DNA of 13,963 bases. It comes from Chloroflexota bacterium (lineage in GTDB: Bacteria; Chloroflexota; Dehalococcoidia; Dehalococcoidales; RBG-16-60-22). Position numbers and translations under genes: made by a program. Every line of letters begins with the position of its first letter. The first letter of the stretch is position 1. Below are positions 1 to 6,720 of the stretch, in pieces. The notes below the pieces were generated by a model. It worked only from the letters and a program-made list of their open reading frames with translations, did no database searches and had not been told where the DNA came from. The stretch spans positions 1-13,963 of the forward strand of contig JACPQH010000039.1 in assembly GCA_016190585.1 (NCBI GenBank), written 5' to 3'.

Positions 1-1
1 G

Positions 2-73
2 CTCAGGGTGACGGAAAAGGTCGTCCTGGGCGCGGCGATGAGTCCGGCCGGCACCGGGAATTTCGGCCGGTAA
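2..73 (+). CDS. C-terminal tail of an unidentified upstream gene (partial)
   Basis: One frame is open from base 2 to a TAA stop at 71-73. It gives 23 residues that end in SPAGTGNFGR. The 5' end lies outside the window, so there is no start codon or domain to judge. The stop is followed by a GC-rich hairpin and then a ribosome site for the next gene on the same strand, which is what a real gene end would look like. I do not recognise the protein. It could equally be a chance open frame in GC-rich DNA. Confidence 0.4.
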   Translation, partial: LRVTEKVVLGAAMSPAGTGNFGR

Positions 74-86
74 ACCACAAATCACG

Positions 87-103
87 CCGGCGGCTGCCGC
101 CGG
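87..103 (+). terminator. GC-rich hairpin between two plus-strand genes
   Basis: CCGGCGG (87-93) and CCGCCGG (97-103) form a perfect 7-bp stem with a 3-nt loop, 13 bp after the TAA at 71-73. No T-run follows (the next bases are ggaaaaac), so it is not a textbook intrinsic terminator. It could be a transcript-stabilising or attenuating hairpin, or chance in GC-rich sequence. Confidence 0.35.
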
Positions 104-128
104 GGAAAAACTAAAGGGAAATACGCCG

Positions 129-1082
129 GTGAAAGAGAAAGTCAAGGTCTCGCTGGTACAGTTCGCGCCCGAATGGCTGTCGCGCGAAAAGAACGCCGCC
201 CGCCTGCGGGGTTTTGCCGAAAGGGAGGCCACCGGCGGGGCGGAGCTGATCGTCTTCCCCGAACTCGCCAATATCGGCTACATCTCCCCGGCCCGGCCGG
301 GCCAGCCGTGCAGCTTTGAAAACGAGCGGGATGTGGTCGCCTTCGCCGCCCGGTACGCCAGGGAAGCCGAGCCGGTGCCCGGACAGACCACCGGCCTGCT
401 GGGCGAGGTCGCCCGGAAGCGCGGCGTTTATATCGTGGTCGGGCTGGCGCAGTCGCATAACTCGGTGCCGGGCACGCTGTACAACTCGGCGGTGCTCATC
501 GGCCCGGAAGGCGTCATCGGCGTGCACCACAAGATGCACCTGCCGTTCAACGAGAAGATGTTCTTCTACCCGGGCAACACCGCCGAGGTATTCGCCACCG
601 GTCTGGGCAGCATCGCCATGAACATCTGCTACGATGTCCGTTTCCCCGAGCTGAGCCGGGTTCAGGCACTGAAGGGGGCGGAAATAATCTGCTCTATCTG
701 GGCGGCGCCGAAGGTGATGGAGATCATGGGCGAGGTTGATACGCTCAAGTACCGGGCGTACACCCGCGCCCAGGAGAACAGCGTCTATTTTATCGCCTGC
801 AACCGCTCCGGAAAAGAGGGCGACATGGAGTACCTGGGGCACAGCGCCATCGGGGCGCCGAACGGGGAGGTCATCGCCTACGCCGCTTCCGATGAAGAGG
901 TGACGCTGAGGGCCGAAATGTACGGCGAAAGGCTGGTGAAGGCCCGGGGGTTGATGAACATCTACCGGGACCGGCGGCCGGAGATGTACTCGCCCATCAC
1001 CGAGCCGCTGTCGCAGCCCTACCGACAGCCGGAATCAAGGAAGCTCAAACGGCGGCCCGCCAGGGCCTCGAAAACGGGCTAG
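129..1082 (+). CDS. Carbon-nitrogen hydrolase (nitrilase superfamily amidase)
   Basis: A 317-residue cytoplasmic hydrolase of the nitrilase superfamily, which cleaves non-peptide C-N bonds in amides, carbamoyl compounds or nitriles. The Glu-Lys-Cys triad is visible: E45 in VFPELANIG, K135 in HHKMHLP, and nucleophile C167 in NICYDVRFPE. The NICYDxRFPE context is typical of amidase-type members rather than true nitrilases. The GTG start at 129 is supported by AAAGGGAA at 113-120, about 9 nt upstream. The C-terminus carries a basic tail (KLKRRPARASK) beyond the usual fold. The stop lies 3 bp from the convergent dsrP stop. The substrate cannot be read from sequence, and nothing ties the gene to sulfur metabolism except location. 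Confidence 0.9.
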   Translation: MKEKVKVSLVQFAPEWLSREKNAARLRGFAEREATGGAELIVFPELANIGYISPARPGQPCSFENERDVVAFAARYAREAEPVPGQTTGLLGEVARKRGVYIVVGLAQSHNSVPGTLYNSAVLIGPEGVIGVHHKMHLPFNEKMFFYPGNTAEVFATGLGSIAMNICYDVRFPELSRVQALKGAEIICSIWAAPKVMEIMGEVDTLKYRAYTRAQENSVYFIACNRSGKEGDMEYLGHSAIGAPNGEVIAYAASDEEVTLRAEMYGERLVKARGLMNIYRDRRPEMYSPITEPLSQPYRQPESRKLKRRPARASKTG

Positions 1083-1085
1083 GCG

Positions 1086-2240
1086 TCAGGAGGCTTCTTC
1101 CCAGACCGAGACCGCGATGCGGTAGAGCATGGTCAGCAGTAACGCCCCCAGTGCCCACACCCCCAGCGTGATGAATATTTCCGGCATCGTCGGAAGGTAG
1201 TCGACCACTTCCCCGGTTGGCGCCGGTACGAAACCAGGCACGATGAGGCCCAGACCCTTCTCCATCCAGACCGAGGCGAAGACGGCGGCGCAGGCCAGCG
1301 CCAGGAAGCCGGTCTTTCGCCGCAAAGCGGGTGTCAGGAGAACGGCGATGGCGGCCGCGGCTAGAGCCAGCGAGGTCCAGGCCCAGGGCGCCAGCGCGTT
1401 GCGCCCGTCCAGGCCGAAGAGAAGGTACCGGAAGTGGGCAACATGCTCCGGCGCGCCGCCGTAGAACACGGTGAAAAACTCCACCAGGATGAAGAAGACG
1501 CTGATAATCATGGCGTAGGTGACGATGCGGGCAAGTTTCTGTATCGCCTCACTGCCGGGGTCAAATCTCGTTAGTCTTCGGATAATCAGGCAAGCGAGAA
1601 TCAGCAGGGCCGGCCCGGAGGCGAAAGCCGAGGCGAGGAAGCGCGGCGCCAGTAAAGCGGTCAACCAGAAAGGCCGGGCGGCGAGGCCGGAGTAGATGAA
1701 GGCGGTCACGGTGTGGATGCTGACCGCCCAGGGGATAGAGAGCAGGGTGAGGGGCCGCAGCCAGCGGAGGGGCGGCTCGCTCTTGCGCACGGCATCGAGC
1801 GACGCCCAGCCGATGACGGCGTTCAGCGCCAGGTAGACGCTGAGCACGATCATGTCCCAGAACAGGAGGGAGGTGGGCGAGGGGTGGAGCACCATGTTGA
1901 AGAGCCGGGCGGGCTGGCCGAGGTCAACGATAACGAAGGTCAGGGCCGCGAGCACCGCGGTCACCGCCAGGAACTCCCCCAGGGCGGTAATCCTGGCGAA
2001 CTCCTTCACGTTGTGCAGGGAGTACGGCAGGACGACCATGACCGCCGAGGCGGCCACGCCCACGAAGAAGGTCATGTTGGCGATATACAAGCCCCAGGAG
2101 ACGCTGCGCCCCATGCCGGTGATGCCGAGGCCGTAGCCAAGCTGCTGGACATAGAAGAATACGCCGGCGCCGGCCAGGGCAGCCAGCAGGCCCAGCCACG
2201 CCCGGTAGCGCCATCCGCCCCTGAACGCCTTCTCTAGCAT
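1086..2240 (-). CDS. dsrP: DsrP, NrfD/PsrC-family quinone-interacting membrane subunit of DsrMKJOP
   Basis: A 384-residue polytopic membrane protein with about nine or ten hydrophobic segments. It belongs to the NrfD/PsrC family, whose members exchange electrons between menaquinone and a periplasmic ferredoxin partner. Family signatures include the early GMGRSVSWGLYIANMTFFVG segment, a conserved acidic position in the DLGQPARLFNMV helix, and LHPSPTSLLFWDM. It is the last gene of the minus operon. The ATG comes 3 nt after the dsrO stop with no clear Shine-Dalgarno sequence, so translation is probably coupled to dsrO. In the known complex DsrP pairs with DsrO and DsrJ on the periplasmic side. 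NrfD-like subunits of other enzymes look similar, so the assignment rests on the complete operon. Confidence 0.95.
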   Translation of the reverse strand: MLEKAFRGGWRYRAWLGLLAALAGAGVFFYVQQLGYGLGITGMGRSVSWGLYIANMTFFVGVAASAVMVVLPYSLHNVKEFARITALGEFLAVTAVLAALTFVIVDLGQPARLFNMVLHPSPTSLLFWDMIVLSVYLALNAVIGWASLDAVRKSEPPLRWLRPLTLLSIPWAVSIHTVTAFIYSGLAARPFWLTALLAPRFLASAFASGPALLILACLIIRRLTRFDPGSEAIQKLARIVTYAMIISVFFILVEFFTVFYGGAPEHVAHFRYLLFGLDGRNALAPWAWTSLALAAAAIAVLLTPALRRKTGFLALACAAVFASVWMEKGLGLIVPGFVPAPTGEVVDYLPTMPEIFITLGVWALGALLLTMLYRIAVSVWEEAS

Positions 2241-2243
2241 TTA

Positions 2244-3008
2244 TCACACGACATAGTAGACCTTCGGCGCGGTGCCCAGCTCGGGCTTCCGCTGGATGGT
2301 GAAACGTGAGCGGGTAATCTCGCGCAAGGGGGACCCCGGCTCTTCCAGGTTGCCGAAGGTCAGGCTTTTTTCCGGGCAGGCGGCCACACAGGCCGGGACT
2401 TCGCCCGCCGCCAGCCTCTCCTCGCAGAAGTTGCATTTCTCGACGACGCCTTTGGTCCTCGCGGGGAAGTCCGGGTTTATCCCGGCGATAAAGGGACGCG
2501 GGTCCCGCCAGTTAAAGCTCCGGGCGCCGAACGGGCACGCCGCCATGCAGTAGCGGCAGCCGATGCAGCGGTGATAATCGATCATGACGATGCCGTCTTC
2601 CCTCTTCCAGGTGGCCTTGGTGGGGCAGACGGTCACGCAGGGCGGGTTCGCGCAGTGGTTGCAGAGCGCCAGGACGGGGAGCCCGCGCAGCGAGTCCGGG
2701 ATGAGCTCCGGCTCGTGGCCGAAGACGTTCTCGTACGGGACGGTCCGCGCCCAGGCCACCTCGTCCTTGGGATTGCCGAAGTCGGGCACGTTGTGGGCGC
2801 GGTGGCAGGCGGCGATGCACTCCCGGCAGCCAACCCCCGCGGTACACGACCTCAAATCGATGGCCATTCCCCATCTGGTCGGTACTGGCGGTCCGGAAGG
2901 CGCCGCCCGGGTGAGGTACAGGCCCGACAGGGCGTCGAAGACCGGCTTGCCCGCCAGCCCCAGGGCGGCCAGCCCGGCGACGGCCAGGAACCGGCGTCGG
3001 TCGATCAT
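2244..3008 (-). CDS. dsrO: DsrO, Tat-exported periplasmic ferredoxin subunit of DsrMKJOP
   Basis: A 254-residue iron-sulfur protein. The N-terminus MIDRRRFLAVAGLAALGLAG has the twin-arginine and hydrophobic stretch of a Tat signal, so the folded protein should be exported. Sixteen cysteines in four groups (55/61/64/68, 116/119/124/128, 148/151/154/158, 192/195/207/211) match the HybA/DmsB-type ferredoxin fold. Variant spacing occurs in the first group (CTAGVGCRECIAAC) and the fourth (CNFC then CVAACP). It would pass electrons between cytochrome DsrJ and quinone protein DsrP. The start overlaps the dsrJ stop by 4 bp (ATGA), and the stop lies 3 nt before dsrP, fixing it inside one transcription unit. 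Confidence 0.96.
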   Translation of the reverse strand: MIDRRRFLAVAGLAALGLAGKPVFDALSGLYLTRAAPSGPPVPTRWGMAIDLRSCTAGVGCRECIAACHRAHNVPDFGNPKDEVAWARTVPYENVFGHEPELIPDSLRGLPVLALCNHCANPPCVTVCPTKATWKREDGIVMIDYHRCIGCRYCMAACPFGARSFNWRDPRPFIAGINPDFPARTKGVVEKCNFCEERLAAGEVPACVAACPEKSLTFGNLEEPGSPLREITRSRFTIQRKPELGTAPKVYYVV

Positions 3009-3385
3009 CGCGGCTCCTCCGGCGTGATGTGGCAGTTCCAGCAGTCCGGTTTGACGCCCAGGTAGTCATGGCAGCGGTCGCAGAAACGGGCCTTGTTCTC
3101 GTGGCAGTCCAGGCACGTGCCGGTCAGGCTGATGGCGTAGCTCCGGCCGCTCTCGGCGGCATAGGCGCGCTCTCCATCCCGGACGGCGGTCTCCCGCCAG
3201 AAGGCCAGCAGGTCGGCGTGCTCTGCCCTCATGTAGCCGGCGTCTTCCACGCACAGCTCCCCGGCGGCCGGTTTTTCCAGCTCCGGCGGGCCGGCGGCCT
3301 GGCTGCCCAGGGTGTACCAGGCGGGGTACGACACCAGTCCGAGGAACAGCGCCGCACCCAAGAGGATTTTACCGGTGTTATACAT
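3005..3385 (-). CDS. dsrJ: DsrJ, periplasmic triheme cytochrome c of DsrMKJOP
   Basis: A 126-residue protein with an N-terminal hydrophobic segment (residues about 7-24) that acts as a signal anchor. Three c-type heme motifs sit near the C-terminus: CLDCH (91-95), CDRCH (102-106) and CWNCH (115-119). Upstream is C45 in CVEDAGYMRAEH. In characterised DsrJ proteins the Cys of this conserved motif is linked to an unusual His/Cys-ligated heme, and the residue is kept here. The physiological electron partner of DsrJ is still debated in the field. The gene overlaps the end of dsrK by 8 bp and the start of dsrO by 4 bp. Confidence 0.96.
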   Translation of the reverse strand: MYNTGKILLGAALFLGLVSYPAWYTLGSQAAGPPELEKPAAGELCVEDAGYMRAEHADLLAFWRETAVRDGERAYAAESGRSYAISLTGTCLDCHENKARFCDRCHDYLGVKPDCWNCHITPEEPR

Positions 3386-4988
3386 CGCTCTTGTCTTCCA
3401 GGGGCTCGCCGCGGAGGTCGGTTGTCCGGGATTTCTCGCCCTTCATCACCAGGGCGTTGCCCAGGAGCTCGTGGACGCCGGCGACCTCCACGCCGGGCAC
3501 CCAGTATTCCAGGAGCGGTGGGAGTGAGGCTTTGTCGATGGCACAGATGCAGGCCAGCAGGTTCACGCCGTGCTTCTCGCGGACGTACCTCACGGCGTTG
3601 GCGCGGGGGAAGCCGCCCCGCAGCCGCGCCTCCAGGTTCTCGTCCGCGCCGAGGCCGGCGCCGCTGCCGCAGCAGAAGGTGCGCTCCCGTATCGTGTTCT
3701 CCGGCATCTCGTGGAAATGGCGGCAGGCGTTCTTGATGATGTACCGGGGCTCTTCCAGGAGACCCATGCTCCGCGCCGGGTTGCAGGAGTCGTGGAAAGT
3801 GACCTTCCATTTATCGTTCCGGGCGGGGTCCAGCTTCAGCTTGCCGTTGTGTATCAGGTCGGCGGTAAACTCGCAGATGTGCACCATGCGCGTCGCGCGG
3901 GCGTTCTCGAACCGGGTGCCGGTCACCGGCGAGACCGGTTCCTCCAGGAAGCCGGCCGGGCCGTTGAAGGTGTCCATGTACTGGTGCAGCACCCGCCACA
4001 TGTGCCCGCACTCCCCGCCCAGCACCCACTTGACCCCGAGCCGCCGCGCCTCGTCGTAAATCTTGGCGTTGAGCTTTTTCGCCAGCTCCGCCGAGTGGAA
4101 AAGCCCGAAGTTGCCGCCCTCGGAGGCATAGGCGCTCCAGGTGTAGTCCAGCCCAATCTCGTGGAAGAGCATGAGGTAGCCCAGCAGCGTGAACCAGTGC
4201 GGCATGGCAAAATAGTCGGCGGAAGGCGCTACGAAAAGCACCTCGGCGCCCTTCTTGCCGATGGGCGCTGCGACCTTAATACCCGTTATCGTTTCGACCT
4301 CTTCCAGCGCCGAGTCCAGGGTGGCCTTAAAGGCGTGGGGCGGCACACCGAGGTGGTTGCCGGTGCGGAAGCACTTGGCGGCGGGGTCGAGCACCCAGTT
4401 GATGTTGCACCCCACCGAGCTGAGGAGCTCCCGCCCCATCATGGTTATCTCGGCGGTGTCGATGCCGAAGGGGCAGAACACGGCGCAGCGGCGGCACTCG
4501 GAGCACTGGTAGAAGTAGTAGAACCATTCCTTGAGGACGTCCCCGGTAAGCTCTCTCGACCCGGACAGGCCGCCGGGCAGCTTGCCGCCGAGGGTGAAAT
4601 ACCGGCGGTAGACCGACCGCATGAGCTCGGCGCGCAGCACCGGCATGTTCCGGGGGTCCCCGGAGCCGATAAAATAGTGGCACTTGTCGGCGCAGGCGCC
4701 GCACCGGACGCAGATGTCCATGAACAGGCGGAAAGAGCGGTACTTCCTCAGCCGGTCGGCCATCCCGGCCAGCACGGTCTCCCGCCACTTGTCCGGCAGC
4801 TTCCAGTCGGCGTCGTGGGGTTGCCACGGCCGGGGATTGGGCAGGCCGAGGTACTCCTGGACTTTGGGCGGGGCGCTGTAGGAGTAGGCGCCTTTCCGGA
4901 ATGCCACGCCGGGCTCCAGCCATGGCCGGGACGGCGGAGTGTAGGCTATCCTGGTCAGGTCTTCCGGCTTCGGTTTAGGTTCAGGCAT
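3378..4988 (-). CDS. dsrK: DsrK, HdrD-like iron-sulfur catalytic subunit of DsrMKJOP
   Basis: A 536-residue cytoplasmic-side protein of the HdrD/CCG family, the proposed site of DsrC trisulfide or disulfide reduction. Two [4Fe-4S] sites come first: C93/C96/C99/C103 (CVRCGACADKC) and C162/C165/C168/C172 (CSECRRCAVFC). C327 follows in GGECGHMW. The C-terminal catalytic region has C402 (HDSCNPAR), C439-C440 (FCCGSGAG) and C480/C482 in ACICAIDKA, the CxC-AIDK form expected of canonical DsrK. The ATG abuts the dsrM stop (TAG at 4989-4991), and AAGGA lies about 4 nt upstream. It pairs with cytochrome b DsrM. A second, divergent DsrK-like protein is encoded at 11898-13493. Confidence 0.97.
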   Translation of the reverse strand: MPEPKPKPEDLTRIAYTPPSRPWLEPGVAFRKGAYSYSAPPKVQEYLGLPNPRPWQPHDADWKLPDKWRETVLAGMADRLRKYRSFRLFMDICVRCGACADKCHYFIGSGDPRNMPVLRAELMRSVYRRYFTLGGKLPGGLSGSRELTGDVLKEWFYYFYQCSECRRCAVFCPFGIDTAEITMMGRELLSSVGCNINWVLDPAAKCFRTGNHLGVPPHAFKATLDSALEEVETITGIKVAAPIGKKGAEVLFVAPSADYFAMPHWFTLLGYLMLFHEIGLDYTWSAYASEGGNFGLFHSAELAKKLNAKIYDEARRLGVKWVLGGECGHMWRVLHQYMDTFNGPAGFLEEPVSPVTGTRFENARATRMVHICEFTADLIHNGKLKLDPARNDKWKVTFHDSCNPARSMGLLEEPRYIIKNACRHFHEMPENTIRERTFCCGSGAGLGADENLEARLRGGFPRANAVRYVREKHGVNLLACICAIDKASLPPLLEYWVPGVEVAGVHELLGNALVMKGEKSRTTDLRGEPLEDKSDV

Positions 4989-5981
4989 CTATTCCTTTTC
5001 CACGGGAAGTCCGGCCTTCTTCATCGGCTCGCGGAACTCGTCTTCCCACTCGGTGTAGGTGTGCGTCTTTACCGGGTGGTCCCAGGGGTTGGCGTGGCGC
5101 TTCATCCGGCTGTCGTTCTTGAGATTCCTGGTCGGGCTGAACAGGATGCCCGCGCCGTGGACGAGCTTGGTGAAGGGGAAGCAGGCCACCAGGGCGCCGG
5201 CCAGAAAGAGGTGAATATAGAAGGGAAAACCGACGCCTTCCGGGACGGCCGGTCTGAAGGTTATCAGGCTGATAGCCAGCTCCTTGACCGCGGCGGCATC
5301 CACGCGGAAGTAGAGCCGCATCAGGATGCCGGAGACGGCCACCGCCAGGAGCAGCAGCACAGCGAAATAATCGGAGACCAGCGAGATGTAGCGCACCTGC
5401 GGTTGAAACACCCGCCTCAGCACGATAAAGCCGAGGGCGCCGAGGATGACGACGTCGGTGACGAACAGCGTCGGCAGGGCAAGCCGGAAGAAACCATCAA
5501 GTCCCTGTACAAACAGCACCGGGGAAGGCACCGGCTCGGTGACCAGCCTCAGGTGCCGGAAAAGGATGACGAACAGCGCCCAATGGAAGGCCAGTGCGCC
5601 CAGCCAGAGGTATTTCCGGCCGCCGTAGACCAGCTTTTCGCCGCGTTTGAGCTCGACTCTCTCGTTGCGAAGGAGGGAGCGGAAAGTCAGGAGCTCAAGG
5701 GCCAGGCGGGCGAGGACCCCGGCGCTGCCGCTCGGGCTCTCGACGCGGCTGTCTCTTATCCAGGGCAGGGACTTCTGCTGACCGCCGACCGCCGGGATAT
5801 GGAACGGGACCGGCGAGCTGCCCCACCTCAGGACGCGGTAGACCAGCCCCGCCAGGAAAGCGAAGACGGCCAGGTAGGGGAACACGATGCCGAACAGCGT
5901 GTGCCAGCCGAGTACCCCGGCGCCGAGCCAGGCGGTCAAGACCAGGATGATGACGCCCAGCAGGGCGTAGCCCGCTTTCAT
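4989..5981 (-). CDS. dsrM: DsrM, NarI-like cytochrome b membrane subunit of DsrMKJOP
   Basis: A 330-residue diheme-cytochrome-b-type membrane protein with about six hydrophobic segments, related to the gamma subunit of nitrate reductase. It is expected to oxidise menaquinol and hand electrons to DsrK. Candidate heme ligands inside or next to membrane helices are H133, H143, H257 and H275. The SLLRNERVELKRGEKLVYGG loop and the C-terminal FSPTRNLKNDSRMKRHANPW stretch are typical of true DsrM. The start overlaps the stop of the RsbRD-N-like gene by 4 bp, and dsrK begins directly at its stop, so the operon is tightly coupled. Confidence 0.97.
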   Translation of the reverse strand: MKAGYALLGVIILVLTAWLGAGVLGWHTLFGIVFPYLAVFAFLAGLVYRVLRWGSSPVPFHIPAVGGQQKSLPWIRDSRVESPSGSAGVLARLALELLTFRSLLRNERVELKRGEKLVYGGRKYLWLGALAFHWALFVILFRHLRLVTEPVPSPVLFVQGLDGFFRLALPTLFVTDVVILGALGFIVLRRVFQPQVRYISLVSDYFAVLLLLAVAVSGILMRLYFRVDAAAVKELAISLITFRPAVPEGVGFPFYIHLFLAGALVACFPFTKLVHGAGILFSPTRNLKNDSRMKRHANPWDHPVKTHTYTEWEDEFREPMKKAGLPVEKE

Positions 5982-6532
5982 GCCAGCGTCCCGCCCGTAT
6001 CGTTATCCCCGGCAGGCGCCTGACCGAGCCTGTCCAGCATTCTAAGGGCGCGGTCGGCCCGTGATGCGAGCTCGCCGGCCCTGACCTCATGGAATTTCTC
6101 GCGGCAGTCCGCGTAAATATCGAAAGCGAGCCGGGTGAGCTCGTCCAGGCGCGATTCGAACCTGAGCAGGTCCTCGAAAACACGCCCGTCCGCCGCCAGG
6201 CCGGCCAGCTCCTGCCTCACGATGTCTTTCAGAGCGAACACGAAACCGACGGCCGCCGACGGCGGGATTGCCTGGACGGCGCGGATCCGGATAATCTGGT
6301 CGAGGGATGACGCGGCCGCTTCCCGGGGTGCGGCGGTCTGAAGGAGCTTATCGTAGAGGCTTTCGAGCTCGTGCGAGACGATGTAGTCGACCGGATTGGC
6401 GAAACGGTCGGGCGAGGCCGCCCGGTTTTCCGGCGGATGGGCCGCCATCGAGGCGGTCCATTTCTCCAGGATTACCGTCTTTTTCTGTTCCAGGAGTTGG
6501 AAAAAGTCTGTACGTACTTTACCCTGCATCAT
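5978..6532 (-). CDS. RsbRD N-terminal-domain-like protein heading the dsrMKJOP operon
   Basis: A 184-residue soluble, mostly helical protein with no membrane segment. The opening FFQLLEQKKTVILEKWTASM, the middle NPVDYIVSHELESLYDKLLQ and the RIRAVQAIPPSAAVGFVFALKDIVR helix fit the RsbRD N-terminal domain, a globin-like sensory module of stressosome proteins. Here it has no STAS partner domain. Genes of this type are known next to dsrM in other sulfate reducers, but their role is undefined. A sensor or assembly role for the complex is inference. Tandem ATGs begin the frame (6527-6532), with AGGG directly upstream, so the second ATG may be used. It is the first gene after the divergent promoter region and overlaps dsrM by 4 bp. 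Confidence 0.8.
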   Translation of the reverse strand: MMQGKVRTDFFQLLEQKKTVILEKWTASMAAHPPENRAASPDRFANPVDYIVSHELESLYDKLLQTAAPREAAASSLDQIIRIRAVQAIPPSAAVGFVFALKDIVRQELAGLAADGRVFEDLLRFESRLDELTRLAFDIYADCREKFHEVRAGELASRADRALRMLDRLGQAPAGDNDTGGTLA

Positions 6533-6564
6533 CCCTGGCTATTCTCGAAAAAATTACTATATAG

Positions 6565-6594
6565 CTAATATGTTCACTGGAAAACCAGTGTAAA
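6565..6594 (-). promoter_or_regulatory. Candidate promoter for the RsbRD-N/dsrMKJOP operon
   Basis: Read on the minus strand, TTTACA (6594-6589) and TATTAG (6570-6565) are separated by 18 nt, 32 nt upstream of the first ATG. The -10 is a weak match. TATAGT (6561-6556) is an alternative -10 with a poorer -35. The stretch is clearly AT-rich against a GC-rich background, as expected for a promoter. The exact element is uncertain. Confidence 0.4.
6575..6590. promoter_or_regulatory. Perfect 6-bp palindrome, possible operator
   Basis: CACTGG (6575-6580), AAAA, CCAGTG (6585-6590) is a perfect inverted repeat. It lies in the spacer of the candidate minus-strand promoter and touches its -35 element. 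A repressor bound here would block that promoter. It could also act as a hairpin only if transcribed, which the proposed starts make unlikely on either strand. Confidence 0.35.
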
Positions 6595-6608
6595 TAAAAC
6601 CGCTAAAG

Positions 6609-6645
6609 TCTAGCATTTTGACAAGCATCGTATCAAGTTGCTAGA
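6609..6645. repeat. 37-bp interrupted palindrome over the dsrA promoter
   Basis: Outer arms TCTAGCA (6609-6615) and TGCTAGA (6639-6645) are exact inverse complements. Inner arms TTGA (6618-6621) and TCAA (6633-6636) share the same centre, base 6627. The inner left arm is the start of the -35 box, and the outer right arm covers part of the -10 box. The symmetry suggests a dimeric regulator site. The TTGA-N11-TCAA spacing does not fit the FNR consensus. Confidence 0.5.
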
Positions 6646-6647
6646 AT
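6618..6647 (+). promoter_or_regulatory. Sigma70-type promoter for the dsrA operon
   Basis: A perfect TTGACA (6618-6623) is followed after 18 nt by TAGAAT (6642-6647), five of six matches to the -10 consensus. Transcription would start near 6654, leaving an untranslated leader of about 65 nt before the dsrA ATG at 6721. The promoter is embedded in the interrupted palindrome at 6609-6645. Confidence 0.65.
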
Positions 6648-6720
6648 AGTCCGGTTGTCCGGACGGGTCAAGATTCCCCTAACCGGTCGACAACAATACT
6701 GCGCCACTCGAGGAGGTATC

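Noticed and set aside
111..842. A 243-residue frame opposite the amidase gene
   Set aside because: The amidase frame has its catalytic triad and ribosome site. The reverse frame shows no family features.
3570..6023. An 817-residue open frame opposite dsrK and dsrM
   Set aside because: It is wholly antisense to two clearly conserved genes and rich in Gly, Ala, Arg, Pro and His. No domain is visible, and such frames are common opposite GC-rich genes.
6618..6636. FNR/CRP-type binding site from TTGA...TCAA
   Set aside because: The spacing is 11 nt between the half-sites. The FNR consensus needs TTGAT-N4-ATCAA, so the family cannot be assigned.
6655..6720. A 22-residue N-terminal extension of DsrA
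   Set aside because: The frame is open, but there is no good ribosome site at 6655 and it would begin at the predicted transcription start. ATG 6721 has an ideal AGGAGG.
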